Of a stretch of 64,000 bases of DNA, positions 9,299-18,995 are shown in pieces; position 1 is the first letter of the stretch, and each line of letters starts with the position of its first letter. Position numbers and translations under genes: made by a program. The notes below the pieces were generated by a model that was not told the DNA's origin, did no database searches, and saw only the letters and a list, made by a program, of their open reading frames with translations. Source of the DNA: Streptomyces sp. TN58 (GTDB taxonomy: Bacteria > Actinomycetota > Actinomycetes > Streptomycetales > Streptomycetaceae); contig NZ_CP018870.1 in assembly GCF_001941845.1 (NCBI RefSeq), forward strand, positions 5,432,001-5,496,000, written 5' to 3'.

Positions 9299-11191
9299 GT
9301 GCCGAACTTGTCCGCAGCCCCCGAGCCGACGCAGCCGGTCCCGTCGCCGTCGCCCCGGCAACACCGCACGCCGCCCGAACTCACCCTTGCGACCTGGTGC
9401 TCAGCCGCCCGCAGGCTCCTCGCCAAGATGCTCGGCGAATTCGCCTACGAGGAGATCATCCGCCCGGCTCCCGCCCCTGACCCGGTTCCCGCCGACGTCG
9501 GCGCCCTCTCCCCGGCCGCCGCCGGCGACGCATGGACCCTGACCCTCGACGACGGCAGCAGCCTCGGCTTCCGCGCCCACCGCCGCGCGTACGGCAGCTG
9601 GCACGTCGCACCGGACAGCGTCACCCTCACCCCGCCGCCACCCGCACCGGCCGCCCCGACCCCCTTCGGCGACCCGTACGACTTCCTCGTCCGCGCCCGC
9701 GCCCTCCTCGGCCTCGACGGAGCCACCCTCGGCCATCTCGTCCGCGAGCTCAGCGCCACCCTGGCCGCCGACGCCCGGCTCGACCACACCGCCCGCACCG
9801 CCGACGTCCTCGCCGACCTCGACTACGCCGCCCTCGAAGGCCACCAGACCGGGCACCCCTGGCTCGTCCTCAACAAGGGCCGCATCGGACTGTCCTCCTC
9901 CGACACCGCGGCGTGGGCCCCCGAGGCCCGCAACCGCCAGCGCCTGCCCTGGCTCGCCGCCCACACCTCGCTCGCCGCCTACCGCGGCACCGCCGGCCTG
10001 GAGGACCCCGCCCGCCTCTACCGCGCCGAGCTCGACCCGGCCACCCGCGACGCCTTCGACCAGGCCCTCCGCGACCGCGGTCTCGACCCGCTGCGCTATC
10101 TCTACTTCCCCGTGCACCCCTGGCAGTGGGACGAGGTCGTCGTCCCCCTCTTCGCGCCGGCGCTCGCCTCCGGCGAACTCGTCCCGCTGCCCGCCGATCC
10201 GGATGTCCGCCTGCCCCAGCAGTCGATCCGTACCTTCCTCAACCTCAGCCGGCCCGACCGGCACAGCGTCAAGCTCCCCCTGTCCGTCTTCAACACCATG
10301 GTCTGGCGCGGCCTGCCCTCCGACCTCGCCCTCGCGGCGCCCGCCGTCACCGCCTGGATCCACTCCCTGCGCGACGCCGACCCCTTCCTGCGCGACGAGT
10401 GCCGGGTCATCCTGCTCGGCGAGGTCGCCTCCGTCACCGTCCGCCATCCCGTCTACGACCGCCTCCCCGAGGTCCCCTACCAGTACAAGGAACTCCTCGG
10501 CGCGATCTGGCGCGAGCCCCTCACCGGCCTCCTCGCCCCCGGAGAGCGCGCCCGCACGCTCGCCTCACTGCTCCACACCGACCCCCGCGGCCGGTCCTTC
10601 ACCGCCGAGCTGGTCGCCCGCTCCGGTCTGCCGCCCACCGTCTGGCTGCGGCGGCTCTTCGCCGCAACCCTGCCCCCGCTGCTCCACTTCCTCTACCGCT
10701 ACGGCACCGTCTTCTCCCCGCACGGCGAGAACGCCGTCGTGATCTTCGACGAGCACGACGTCCCGGTCCGGCTCGCGGTCAAGGACTTCGTGGACGACGT
10801 CAACATCAGCGACGAGCCGCTGCCCGAGCTGGCCTCCGTACCCGCCGAGGTCCGGGCCGTCCTCCTCTCCCAGCCCGCCGACTTCCTGCCGCAGTTCATC
10901 CATTCCGGGCTCTTCATCGGAGTCTTCCGCTACCTGTCGGCTCTCTGCGAGGACCGCCTCGGCGTCCCGGAGGGCGATTTCTGGTCGCTCGTACGGGCCG
11001 AGATCATGCGCCACCAGGCCCGCTTCCCGGAGCTGAAGGACCGCTACGAGCTCTTCGACCTCCTCGGCGAGCGCATCACCCGGCTGTGCCTCAACAGGAA
11101 CCGGCTGTACGAGGACGGCTACCGCGACCGCCCCGACCGCCCCCACGCCGTGCGGTACGGCACCGTGCCCAACCCCCTCCACCGGCCATGA
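9299..11191 (+). CDS. IucA/IucC-family NIS siderophore synthetase (second)
   Basis: A 630-aa full-length NIS synthetase. Family motifs include GHPWLVLNKGRIGLS, the HPWQW motif, RTFLNLSRPDRHSVKLPLS with VWRGL, HGENAVVIFDEHDVPVRLAVKDF and the C-terminal NRLYEDGY. The KLPLS...NTMVWRG pattern resembles type C enzymes that join the second arm or cyclise the siderophore. That subtype assignment is an inference. GTG 9299 follows CGAGGAG. It lies 98 bp after the GNAT gene and is likely co-transcribed. Together the four genes define a peptide-synthetase-free siderophore pathway conserved at this place in streptomycetes (recalled synteny SCO5799-5801). Confidence 0.88.
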   Translation: MPNLSAAPEPTQPVPSPSPRQHRTPPELTLATWCSAARRLLAKMLGEFAYEEIIRPAPAPDPVPADVGALSPAAAGDAWTLTLDDGSSLGFRAHRRAYGSWHVAPDSVTLTPPPPAPAAPTPFGDPYDFLVRARALLGLDGATLGHLVRELSATLAADARLDHTARTADVLADLDYAALEGHQTGHPWLVLNKGRIGLSSSDTAAWAPEARNRQRLPWLAAHTSLAAYRGTAGLEDPARLYRAELDPATRDAFDQALRDRGLDPLRYLYFPVHPWQWDEVVVPLFAPALASGELVPLPADPDVRLPQQSIRTFLNLSRPDRHSVKLPLSVFNTMVWRGLPSDLALAAPAVTAWIHSLRDADPFLRDECRVILLGEVASVTVRHPVYDRLPEVPYQYKELLGAIWREPLTGLLAPGERARTLASLLHTDPRGRSFTAELVARSGLPPTVWLRRLFAATLPPLLHFLYRYGTVFSPHGENAVVIFDEHDVPVRLAVKDFVDDVNISDEPLPELASVPAEVRAVLLSQPADFLPQFIHSGLFIGVFRYLSALCEDRLGVPEGDFWSLVRAEIMRHQARFPELKDRYELFDLLGERITRLCLNRNRLYEDGYRDRPDRPHAVRYGTVPNPLHRP

Positions 11192-11229
11192 ATCCCCGTC
11201 GGAGTGCGCCCGCTGTCGGCGGGGCCCCG

Positions 11230-11235
11230 TAGGGT
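11230..11235 (+). promoter_or_regulatory. -10 element TAGGGT, near-leaderless promoter of the helicase gene
   Basis: TAGGGT ends 10 bp before the ATG at 11246, so transcription would begin only a few bases ahead of the start codon. No Shine-Dalgarno fits in between. Confidence 0.5.
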
Positions 11236-11245
11236 TGGCAGTGCT

Positions 11246-13216
11246 ATGACGAAGCCCTCCCTCCCCGACCTGCTGCACGCCGCCGTCTCCGCCGTCGGCG
11301 GCACGGAGCGCCCCGGCCAGGTGGCCATGGCCGAAGCCGTCGCCGAAGCGATCGACGAGAACGCCCACCGGCTCATCCAGGCGGGTACCGGCACCGGCAA
11401 GTCCCTCGGCTACCTGGTGCCGGCCCTCGCCCACGGCGAGCGTGTGGTCGTGGCCACCGCGACCCTCGCCCTCCAGCGGCAGCTCGTCGAGCGTGACCTG
11501 CCCCGGACGGTGGACGCACTGCATCCGCAGCTGCGCCGCCGGCCGCAGTTCGCCATGCTCAAGGGCCGCTCGAACTACCTGTGCCTGCACCGCCTGCACG
11601 AGGGCGCTCCGCAGGACGAGGAAGAGGGCCTGTTCGACCAGTTCGAGGCGGCGACCCCCACGAGCAAGCTCGGCAAGGACCTGCTGCGCCTGCGCGACTG
11701 GGCCGACGAGACGGAGACCGGCGACCGCGACGACCTGACACCGGGCGTGTCGGACAAGGCGTGGTCGCAGATCTCCGTCTCCTCCCGTGAGTGCCTGGGC
11801 GCGACCAAGTGCGCGTACGGGGCCGAGTGCTTCGCCGAGGCCGCACGTGAGCGGGCCAAGCTCGCGGACGTCGTCGTCACCAACCACGCACTGCTGGCCA
11901 TCGACGCCATCGAGGGCGCGCCGGTGCTGCCGCAGCATGAGGTGCTGATCGTCGACGAGGCCCACGAGCTGGTCTCCCGGGTGACCGGCGTCGCCACCGG
12001 CGAACTCACGCCCGGCCAGGTCAACCGTGCCGTGAAGCGCGCCGCCAAGCTGGTCGACGAAAAGACCGCCGACGCGCTCCAGACCGCCTCCGAGTCCTTC
12101 GAGCGCGTGATGGAGCTGGCCCTCCCGGGCCGCCTGGAGCAGATTCCCGAAGACCTCGGCTACGCCCTGATGTCCCTGCGGGACGCCGCGCGCAACGTGA
12201 TCTCCGCGATCGGCGCCACCCGCGACAAGTCCGTCCACGACGAGGACGCGGTCCGCAAGCAGGCCCTGGCGGCGGTGGAGAGCATCCACACGGTGGCGGA
12301 GCGGATCACGAACGGCTCCGAGTACGACGTCGTCTGGTACGAGCGCCACGACCGCTTCGGCGCCACCCTCCGGGTCGCCCCGCTGTCGGTGTCCGGGCTG
12401 CTGCGCGAGAAGCTCTTCGAGGACCGTTCAGTGGTCCTGACCTCGGCCACCTTGAAGATCGGCGGCGACTTCAACGGCGTCGCCGCGTCTTTGGGCCTGT
12501 CCCCGGAAGGCGTCGAAGGCGACGACGTGCCCGTGTGGAAGGGGCTGGACGTCGGCTCTCCCTTCGACTACCCGAAGCAGGGCATCCTCTACGTCGCCAA
12601 GCACCTGGCGACGCCGGGCCGGGAGGGCACCCGCGGCGACATGATGGACGAGCTCGCCGAGCTGATCGAGGCGGCGGGCGGCCGCACCCTCGGGCTGTTC
12701 TCCTCCATGCGCGGCGCCAAGGCGGCCGCCGAGGAACTGCGCGGCCGGCTCGACAACCCGATCCTCCTCCAGGGCGAGGAAACGCTCGGCGAACTGATCA
12801 AGACCTTCGCCGCCGACCCGAAGACCTGCCTGTTCGGAACGCTGTCGCTGTGGCAGGGCGTGGACGTGCCCGGCCCCAGCTGCCAGCTTGTGATCATGGA
12901 TCGGATCCCCTTCCCGCGCCCCGACGACCCGCTGATGAGCGCCCGGCAGAAGTCGGTGGAGGAGCACGGCGGAAACGGCTTCATGGCCGTCGCCGCCACG
13001 CACGCCGCCCTGCTGATGGCGCAGGGCGCGGGCCGGCTCGTACGGGCCACGGGGGACCGGGGCGTCGTCGCGGTCCTGGATCCCCGCCTGGCCACGGCCC
13101 GCTACGGGAGCTTCCTGCGGGCCACGCTGCCGGACTTCTGGTACACCACGGACCGCAACCAGGTCCGCCGCTCGCTCGCCGCGATCGACGCCACCGCCCG
13201 GGCCGACGGCGCGTAG
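11246..13216 (+). CDS. ATP-dependent DNA helicase, DinG/XPD (SF2, Fe-S) family
   Basis: A 656-aa superfamily 2 helicase. Motif I is AGTGTGKSLGY near residue 45, motif II is VDEAHEL and motif VI is QGAGRLVRA. Four cysteines between motifs Ia and II (NYLCL, ECLGATKC, AECF) match the Fe-S cluster ligands of XPD/DinG proteins, which unwind 5'->3'. The start at 11246 is supported by the -10 element just upstream. It is convergent with lexA, and DinG in E. coli is SOS-induced. I see no SOS box in front of this gene. Confidence 0.9.
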   Translation: MTKPSLPDLLHAAVSAVGGTERPGQVAMAEAVAEAIDENAHRLIQAGTGTGKSLGYLVPALAHGERVVVATATLALQRQLVERDLPRTVDALHPQLRRRPQFAMLKGRSNYLCLHRLHEGAPQDEEEGLFDQFEAATPTSKLGKDLLRLRDWADETETGDRDDLTPGVSDKAWSQISVSSRECLGATKCAYGAECFAEAARERAKLADVVVTNHALLAIDAIEGAPVLPQHEVLIVDEAHELVSRVTGVATGELTPGQVNRAVKRAAKLVDEKTADALQTASESFERVMELALPGRLEQIPEDLGYALMSLRDAARNVISAIGATRDKSVHDEDAVRKQALAAVESIHTVAERITNGSEYDVVWYERHDRFGATLRVAPLSVSGLLREKLFEDRSVVLTSATLKIGGDFNGVAASLGLSPEGVEGDDVPVWKGLDVGSPFDYPKQGILYVAKHLATPGREGTRGDMMDELAELIEAAGGRTLGLFSSMRGAKAAAEELRGRLDNPILLQGEETLGELIKTFAADPKTCLFGTLSLWQGVDVPGPSCQLVIMDRIPFPRPDDPLMSARQKSVEEHGGNGFMAVAATHAALLMAQGAGRLVRATGDRGVVAVLDPRLATARYGSFLRATLPDFWYTTDRNQVRRSLAAIDATARADGA

Positions 13217-13254
13217 TGCCCGGGGCACGACGGGGGCACGCGGGGAGAACGGAA

Positions 13255-13291
13255 CAACCCCCGGGACCGGCGCAGTGGGTCCCGGGGGTTG
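13255..13291. terminator. 14-bp hairpin between helicase gene and lexA
   Basis: The arms 13255-13268 and 13278-13291 (CAACCCCCGGGACC and its complement) pair perfectly around a 9-nt loop. It separates the convergent helicase gene and lexA and probably acts in both directions. Confidence 0.85.
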
Positions 13292-13308
13292 GCTAGGGAG
13301 CGGCGGGG

Positions 13309-14103
13309 TCAGACGCGGCGCAGGACGGCGACGACCTTGCCGAGGATGGTCGCCTCGTCGCCGGGGATCGGCTGGTAGGCGGCGTTGTGCGGGAGGAGCC
13401 AGACATGGCCGTCCTCGCGCTTGAAGCGCTTGACGGTCGCTTCGCCGTCCAGCATCGCGGCGACGATGTCGCCGTTCTCGGCGACCGGCTGGCGGCGGAC
13501 GGTGACCCAGTCGCCGTCGCAGATGGCGGCCTCGATCATCGAGTCGCCGACGACCTTGAGGACGAAGAGCTCACCGTCGCCGACGAGCTGGCGGGGGAGT
13601 GGGAACACGTCCTCGACCGACTCCTCGGCGAGGATCGGCCCGCCGGCCGCGATCCGGCCGACCAGCGGAACGTAGGAGGCGGCGGGCTTGCCGGTGGTGT
13701 CCGTGGGCTGCGAGCTGGGCTGGTCCGAGCCGCGCACCTCGTAGGCCCTGGGGCGGTGCGGGTCGCGGCGCAGGAAGCCCTTGCGCTCCAGGGCCATCAG
13801 CTGGTGCGCCACCGACGACGTGCTGGACAGGCCGACGGCCTGGCCGATCTCCCGCATCGACGGCGGGTAACCCCGGCGCTGCACGGAGTCGCGGATGACC
13901 TCGATGACCCTCCGCTGCCGGTCCGTGAGCCCGGAGCTGTCGGCGCGGATGCCTGGAGGTCGACCTGGCAGCGAGCGGGCGGGGCGCACTGCGGCCTCCG
14001 CGTCCGGGTTCAGGTTTGCGTCGTTCATGGCATGCACCGGCTCAAGTCGGCTCTGGGAGCGGTTCTGGGCAGTGATGGCGGCACTGTCTGCGGTGGTGGT
14101 CAC
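13309..14103 (-). CDS. lexA: SOS repressor LexA
   Basis: A 264-aa LexA. The N-terminal winged helix ([14 protein letters not shown] ... [13 protein letters not shown]) binds SOS boxes. The Ala-Gly cleavage site is in RIAAGGPI, and the Ser/Lys protease dyad is in VGDSM and ATVKRF. RecA-ssDNA filaments stimulate self-cleavage and derepress DNA repair genes. I chose GTG 14103 because GAGAGGGG precedes it. A longer frame to 14247 lacks support and would run across the SOS box. Like other streptomycete LexA proteins it has a ~45-residue N-terminal extension. Autoregulation is expected from the box at 14170. Confidence 0.96.
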   Translation of the reverse strand: MTTTADSAAITAQNRSQSRLEPVHAMNDANLNPDAEAAVRPARSLPGRPPGIRADSSGLTDRQRRVIEVIRDSVQRRGYPPSMREIGQAVGLSSTSSVAHQLMALERKGFLRRDPHRPRAYEVRGSDQPSSQPTDTTGKPAASYVPLVGRIAAGGPILAEESVEDVFPLPRQLVGDGELFVLKVVGDSMIEAAICDGDWVTVRRQPVAENGDIVAAMLDGEATVKRFKREDGHVWLLPHNAAYQPIPGDEATILGKVVAVLRRV

Positions 14104-14169
14104 GTCGGTCGGCCCCTCTCGAAATGTTCTCCCTAGCTGGACAACGGTAGTTGCTTTCGAAAGGTTGCG

Positions 14170-14185
14170 CCAAACACACGTTCGA
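14170..14185 (-). promoter_or_regulatory. SOS box (LexA operator) of lexA
   Basis: Read on the minus strand the site is TCGAACGTGTGTTTGG, close to the actinobacterial consensus TCGAAC-N4-GTTCGA. It lies about 67 bp upstream of the lexA start, fitting autorepression. Confidence 0.85.
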
Positions 14186-14395
14186 GTGAAAAATCGCAGA
14201 TCGCCCTGCGTGGGCAAATCGGGGGGTGTATGGGCGATCGGTTCCACGAACGCGGGTTCGGTCCGCCTCCCGCTGCTTACGGTACTCTTCCCGGTCGGAT
14301 CGCCGCCGTCCGGCCCATCGCCCAGTGTGGCATCGGCGGGCCCCGTATCCGGCTATCGGACGCCGCGACACGCAGAGGCATCCAAATCCACCACA

Positions 14396-14442
14396 ACCCA
14401 AGATCTAGTGGTTGGATGGGCGCGGCCACCCAGAAGTTGTGG
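14396..14442 (+). promoter_or_regulatory. Two NrdR-box-like repeats upstream of nrdR-nrdJ
   Basis: Box 1 (14396-14411) read in reverse is CCACTAGATCTTGGGT, 12 of 16 matches to the NrdR consensus ACACWATATATWGTGT. A weaker CCAC...GTGG dyad at 14426-14442 lies about three helical turns away, the usual paired arrangement. Box 2 is a poor match. Confidence 0.5.
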
Positions 14443-14576
14443 TCCCCGGGTCCGCTGAGACTCCTGGGATCGCATATGCTTGTGGCTGCTCCGCGAGCCC
14501 CCGACAGAGTCCGTCTCCGTCGTCCGGTCGCTCTGCGGGGTGATTCAGTCGTGCCGAGAAGGAGGGTGAGGGAACC

Positions 14577-15086
14577 ATGCACTGCCCCTTCTGCAGGCAC
14601 CCCGACAGCCGCGTCGTCGACAGCCGCACCACGGACGACGGCACGTCGATCCGCCGGCGCCGTCAGTGTCCCGACTGCTCCCGCCGTTTCACGACGGTGG
14701 AGACGGCCTCGCTGATGGTGATCAAGCGCAGCGGGGTGACCGAGCCCTTCAGCCGTACCAAGGTCATCTCCGGCGTGCGCAAGGCGTGCCAGGGGCGGCC
14801 GGTCACCGAGGACGCCCTCGCCAAGCTCGGCCAGCGGGTCGAGGAGGCGGTGCGCGCCACCGGGAGTGCCGAGCTGACCACCCACGACGTGGGTCTGGCC
14901 ATACTCGGCCCGTTGCAGGAACTCGACCTGGTCGCGTACCTGCGCTTCGCGTCCGTTTACAAAGCGTTCGACACCCTCGAAGACTTCGAGACCGCCATCG
15001 CGGAACTGCGCGTGCCGCGGCCTCATCCCGAGTGCGGGCACGGCGGGACCGGTTCGGTCCCCGTGCCCGCCTCCGCCGCCGACTGA
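14577..15086 (+). CDS. nrdR: Transcriptional repressor NrdR
   Basis: A 169-aa ribonucleotide reductase regulator. The N-terminal zinc ribbon has two CxxC pairs (CPFC and CPDC) and the basic RRRRQ segment. The ATP-cone domain follows (VIKRSG...[16 protein letters not shown]). It binds paired NrdR boxes when loaded with ATP/dATP and represses reductase genes. The start follows GAAGGAGGG. It is followed 145 bp later by nrdJ, so the regulator and target are likely one transcript under autogenous control. Confidence 0.96.
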   Translation: MHCPFCRHPDSRVVDSRTTDDGTSIRRRRQCPDCSRRFTTVETASLMVIKRSGVTEPFSRTKVISGVRKACQGRPVTEDALAKLGQRVEEAVRATGSAELTTHDVGLAILGPLQELDLVAYLRFASVYKAFDTLEDFETAIAELRVPRPHPECGHGGTGSVPVPASAAD

Positions 15087-15231
15087 CCGGGCTGCCCGCG
15101 GCGTGGTGCCCGTGCACCGGGTCGCGGCCGGTCGGCCGTGCGAAGAGACGTAGATACAGAGACACAGCATTGTGCCGCGGAATATCGCTGGCACTTTAGG
15201 GCGTTTTTGCCCGCATATGGGAGGCAGCGGC

Positions 15232-18123
15232 ATGACAGAGACGGCGAGCAGCTCGGCACGTGGTTCCCGCGCCAAGGGGACCAAGGCTGCCAAGGGCGGC
15301 CTGCGTATCGAGCGCATCCACACCACCCCCGGCGTGCACCCCTACGACGAGGTGAACTGGGAGCTCCGCGACGTCGTCATGACCAACTGGCGCGACGGCT
15401 CGGTCAACTTCGAGCAGCGCGGCGTCGAGTTCCCCGACTTCTGGTCGGTGAACGCGGTCAACATCGTCACCAGCAAGTACTTCCGCGGCGCGGTCGGCAC
15501 CCCGCAGCGCGAGACCGGTCTGAAGCAGCTCATCGACCGGATCGTGAAGACGTACACGAAGGCCGGCGAGGACCACGGCTACTTCTCGTCGCCCGCCGAC
15601 GCGGAGATCTTCGAGCACGAGCTGACCTACGCCCTCCTGCACCAGATCTTCAGCTTCAACTCCCCGGTGTGGTTCAACGTCGGCACGCCCCAGCCCCAGC
15701 AGGTCTCCGCCTGCTTCATCCTGTCCGTCGACGACTCCATGGAGTCGATCCTCGACTGGTACAAGGAAGAGGGCATGATCTTCAAGGGCGGCTCCGGCGC
15801 CGGCCTGAACCTCTCCCGCATCCGCTCCTCCAAGGAGCTCCTCTCCTCCGGCGGCAACGCCTCCGGGCCGGTCTCCTTCATGCGCGGCGCCGACGCGTCC
15901 GCGGGAACGATCAAGTCGGGCGGCGCCACCCGCCGCGCGGCCAAGATGGTCGTCCTGGACGTGGACCACCCGGACGTCGAGGCCTTCATCGAGACCAAGG
16001 TGAAGGAGGAGGAGAAGATCCGCGCCCTGCGCGACGCGGGCTTCGACATGGACCTCGGCGGCGACGACATCACGTCCGTCCAGTACCAGAACGCCAACAA
16101 CTCCGTCCGTGTGAACGACGAGTTCATGACGGCCGTCGAGAACGGCACCGAGTTCGGCCTGCGGGCCCGCATGACCGGCGAGGTCATCGAGAAGGTCGAC
16201 GCCAAGGCCCTCTTCCGCAAGCTGGCCGAGGCCGCGTGGGCCTGCGCCGACCCGGGCATCCAGTACGACGGTGTGATCAACAACTGGCACACCTGCCCCG
16301 AGTCCGGCCGCATCACCGCGTCCAACCCGTGCAGCGAGTACATGCACCTGGACAACACGTCCTGCAACCTCGCCTCGCTGAACCTGATGAAGTTCCTGAA
16401 CGACGACGGCAAGGGCGACCAGTCCTTCGACGCCGAGCGCTTCGCCAAGGTCGTCGAGCTCGTCATCACCGCGATGGACATCTCCATCTGCTTCGCCGAC
16501 TTCCCGACGCAGAAGATCGGCGAGAACACCCGCGCCTTCCGCCAGCTGGGCATCGGCTACGCCAACCTCGGCGCCCTGCTCATGGCCACCGGCCACGCGT
16601 ACGACTCGGACGGCGGCCGCACCCTCGCCGCCTCGATCACCTCCCTCATGACCGGCACCGCGTACAGGCGCTCCGCCGAGCTGGCCGCCATCGTCGGCCC
16701 GTACGACGGCTACGCCCGCAACGCCGAGGCGCACAAGCGCGTCATGAAGCAGCACGCCGACGCCAACGCCCTCGCGCCGCGCACCGACGACCTCGACAAC
16801 TCGATCTGGGCCGCTGCCACCGAGGCCTGGCAGGACGTCCTGCGCCTCGGCGAGAAGAACGGCTTCCGCAACTCCCAGGCCTCCGTCCTCGCACCGACCG
16901 GCACCATCGGTCTCGCGATGTCCTGCGACACCACCGGTGTCGAGCCGGACCTGGCCCTGGTCAAGTTCAAGAAGCTCGTCGGCGGCGGCTCGATGCAGAT
17001 CGTCAACGGCACCGTCCCGCAGGCCCTGCGCCGCCTGGGCTACCAGGAGGAGCAGGTCGAGGCGATCGTCGCGCACATCGCCGAGCACGGCGTGGTCGTC
17101 GACGCCCCGGGCCTGAAGACCGAGCACTACGAGGTCTTCGACTGCGCCATGGGCGAGCGCTCCATCTCCGCGATGGGCCACGTCCGGATGATGGCGGCGA
17201 TCCAGCCCTGGATCTCGGGCGCGATCTCGAAGACGGTCAACATGCCGGAGTCGGCGACCGTCGAGGAGATCGAGGAGATCTACTTCGAGGCGTGGAAGCT
17301 CGGCGTCAAGGCGCTCGCGATCTACCGCGACAACTGCAAGGTCGGCCAGCCCCTCTCCGCCAAGAAGAAGGAAGAGGAGAAGGAGGAGGTCACCGCCAAG
17401 ACGGAGGAGACCATCCGCGCCGCCGTCGAGAAGGTCATCGAGTACCGCCCCGTCCGCAAGCGCCTCCCCAAGGGCCGCCCGGGCATCACCACCTCCTTCA
17501 CGGTGGGCGGCGCCGAGGGCTACATGACGGCGAACTCCTACCCGGACGACGGCCTGGGCGAGGTCTTCCTGAAGATGTCCAAGCAGGGCTCGACCCTCGC
17601 GGGCATGATGGACGCCTTCTCGATCGCCGTGTCGGTCGGCCTCCAGTACGGCGTGCCGCTGGAGACCTACGTCTCGAAGTTCACGAACATGCGCTTCGAG
17701 CCGGCCGGTATGACGGACGACCCGGACGTGCGGATGGCGCAGTCGATCGTCGACTACATCTTCCGTCGCCTGGCGCTGGACTTCCTGCCCTTCGAGACCC
17801 GCTCGGCCCTCGGCATCCACACCGCCGAGGAGCGTCAGCGCCACCTGGAGACCGGCTCCTACGAGCCGCTCGACGAGGAGCTGGACACCGAGACGCTGGC
17901 CCAGTCCGCCCCGCTCGCCGCGGTGCCCTCGGCCCCGAAGCAGGCCCCGGCCGCCGTCCCGGCCCCGGAGCGGAAGACGGCCCACAGCAGCGCCGAACTG
18001 GTCGAGATGCAGCTCGGTGTCTCCGCGGACGCCCCGCTCTGCTTCTCCTGCGGCACGAAGATGCAGCGCGCCGGCTCCTGCTACATCTGCGAGGGCTGCG
18101 GCTCCACCAGCGGCTGCAGCTGA
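15232..18123 (+). CDS. nrdJ: Vitamin B12-dependent (class II) ribonucleoside-diphosphate reductase
   Basis: A 963-aa adenosylcobalamin-dependent reductase that makes deoxyribonucleotides with or without oxygen. The substrate-site and redox cysteines are in SACFIL and NPCSEY, with the GGSGAGLNLS loop and PTGTIG phosphate-binding motif. The C-terminal domain ends in a CxxC...CxxC ribbon (CFSCGTKM ... CEGCGSTSGC), which carries the shuttle cysteines. I chose ATG 15232 because GGGAGG lies 8 bases upstream. The upstream in-frame starts lie before that site. A charged Lys/Glu insert (KKKEEEKEE) precedes the last domain. Confidence 0.96.
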   Translation: MTETASSSARGSRAKGTKAAKGGLRIERIHTTPGVHPYDEVNWELRDVVMTNWRDGSVNFEQRGVEFPDFWSVNAVNIVTSKYFRGAVGTPQRETGLKQLIDRIVKTYTKAGEDHGYFSSPADAEIFEHELTYALLHQIFSFNSPVWFNVGTPQPQQVSACFILSVDDSMESILDWYKEEGMIFKGGSGAGLNLSRIRSSKELLSSGGNASGPVSFMRGADASAGTIKSGGATRRAAKMVVLDVDHPDVEAFIETKVKEEEKIRALRDAGFDMDLGGDDITSVQYQNANNSVRVNDEFMTAVENGTEFGLRARMTGEVIEKVDAKALFRKLAEAAWACADPGIQYDGVINNWHTCPESGRITASNPCSEYMHLDNTSCNLASLNLMKFLNDDGKGDQSFDAERFAKVVELVITAMDISICFADFPTQKIGENTRAFRQLGIGYANLGALLMATGHAYDSDGGRTLAASITSLMTGTAYRRSAELAAIVGPYDGYARNAEAHKRVMKQHADANALAPRTDDLDNSIWAAATEAWQDVLRLGEKNGFRNSQASVLAPTGTIGLAMSCDTTGVEPDLALVKFKKLVGGGSMQIVNGTVPQALRRLGYQEEQVEAIVAHIAEHGVVVDAPGLKTEHYEVFDCAMGERSISAMGHVRMMAAIQPWISGAISKTVNMPESATVEEIEEIYFEAWKLGVKALAIYRDNCKVGQPLSAKKKEEEKEEVTAKTEETIRAAVEKVIEYRPVRKRLPKGRPGITTSFTVGGAEGYMTANSYPDDGLGEVFLKMSKQGSTLAGMMDAFSIAVSVGLQYGVPLETYVSKFTNMRFEPAGMTDDPDVRMAQSIVDYIFRRLALDFLPFETRSALGIHTAEERQRHLETGSYEPLDEELDTETLAQSAPLAAVPSAPKQAPAAVPAPERKTAHSSAELVEMQLGVSADAPLCFSCGTKMQRAGSCYICEGCGSTSGCS

Positions 18124-18168
18124 CACCGGGCGGAGTGATCCGCGCGGGGGCTCCGACCCGCTGTTGAC

Positions 18169-18198
18169 GAAGGGGACCGGCTACGGCCGGTCCCCTTC
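18169..18198 (+). terminator. 13-bp hairpin after nrdJ
   Basis: The arms 18169-18181 and 18186-18198 (GAAGGGGACCGGC and complement) enclose a TACG loop 45 bp after the nrdJ stop. Confidence 0.85.
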
Positions 18199-18305
18199 CG
18201 CATGTCGGCCGACCTGGAGTTCGGTCTTCGGCCGCCTGGTCGGGCCGGGGAAGAACTGGTGGGGATGTACCCCGCCGGGGACTGACCGGGGCCGCGCCCG
18301 GCCCG

Positions 18306-18311
18306 TACGAT
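18306..18311 (+). promoter_or_regulatory. -10 element TACGAT, leaderless promoter
   Basis: TACGAT ends 6 bp before the GTG at 18318, which places the expected first transcribed base at or next to the start codon. Confidence 0.5.
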
Positions 18312-18317
18312 GGCGCA

Positions 18318-18923
18318 GTGCTGGTCAAGTGGATTCGCTGCACGGTGACGGACCGACGCGGGTTCGAGCGGGGGCAGCGAAAATGGGCGGGGCTGCCGGG
18401 CGAGCCGGGATTCCGGGGGCAGGGCGGCGGCTGGAGCAGAGGCCGGCAGGGGGTCGCGCATGTCTTCGCGTTCTGGGAGAGCCGGTCCTTCTACGACTCC
18501 TTCATGGCGCGCTCCCACGACAGACTGGCCGCCGCGCAGCACGGCACCTACACCGATCCGCGGGTCACCCTCTTCGACCACCGCTTCGACGTGAAGACCG
18601 GTTTCGAGCCGCGCTTCACCGATGCCGACGTGGTCCGCGTCGCGCACACCCGGGTCCGGGAGGGCCGCGTCGACCACTTCGCCCTGATGCAGGAGAAGGT
18701 GTGGAACCCGGCGATGGCGGGCTCGCCCGGGATGATCCGGGGCCTCTTCGGCGAGGCCCCGGGCCGGGAGTTCCTGGTGCTCTCCATGTGGCAGGCCGCC
18801 GCCGAGCACGGCAAGTACCGGCAGGAGCGGGTCGAGCGGCTGTCCCTGCGCGCCCAGATCCAGGCTGACGTGGAAGCCCTCACCGGCGACGTGGTCGACC
18901 TCGAACCGTCCTGGACGGTGTGA
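18318..18923 (+). CDS. DUF4937 domain protein (YdbC-like)
   Basis: A 201-aa protein of the DUF4937 family, which begins with the characteristic MLVKWIRCxV and a ferredoxin-like alpha/beta fold related to antibiotic-biosynthesis monooxygenase (ABM) domains. A second half (residues 105-200) repeats a similar pattern (VRVAHTRVREGRVDHFALMQEKVWNPAM), suggesting two tandem ABM-like units. No catalytic residues can be assigned. The gene lacks a clear ribosome site and is probably leaderless. It is followed by a phosphatase gene in the same direction. The role is unknown. Confidence 0.75.
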   Translation: MLVKWIRCTVTDRRGFERGQRKWAGLPGEPGFRGQGGGWSRGRQGVAHVFAFWESRSFYDSFMARSHDRLAAAQHGTYTDPRVTLFDHRFDVKTGFEPRFTDADVVRVAHTRVREGRVDHFALMQEKVWNPAMAGSPGMIRGLFGEAPGREFLVLSMWQAAAEHGKYRQERVERLSLRAQIQADVEALTGDVVDLEPSWTV

Positions 18924-18983
18924 CCGTATGACGAGCGCCAGGCCGACCGGCGTGCCCGGTCGGCCGGCCCGGCGATGGCCGAA

Positions 18984-18989
18984 TAGGGT
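18984..18989 (+). promoter_or_regulatory. -10 element TAGGGT, leaderless promoter
   Basis: TAGGGT ends 6 bp before ATG 18996, the distance expected if transcription starts at the A of the start codon. Confidence 0.55.
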
Positions 18990-18995
18990 CGTGGG

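Larger units (their letters stand above)
14104..14576. other. lexA-nrdR divergent regulatory region (473 bp)
   Basis: No gene lies here. It holds the SOS box and lexA promoter on the left, and NrdR-box-like repeats with a TATGCT -10 candidate (14475-14480) for nrdR on the right. AGAAGGAGG at about 14558-14566 is the nrdR ribosome site. Confidence 0.7.

Noticed and set aside
13309..14247. Longer LexA starting at 14247
   Set aside because: It would translate across the SOS box, while GTG 14103 has a clear ribosome site.
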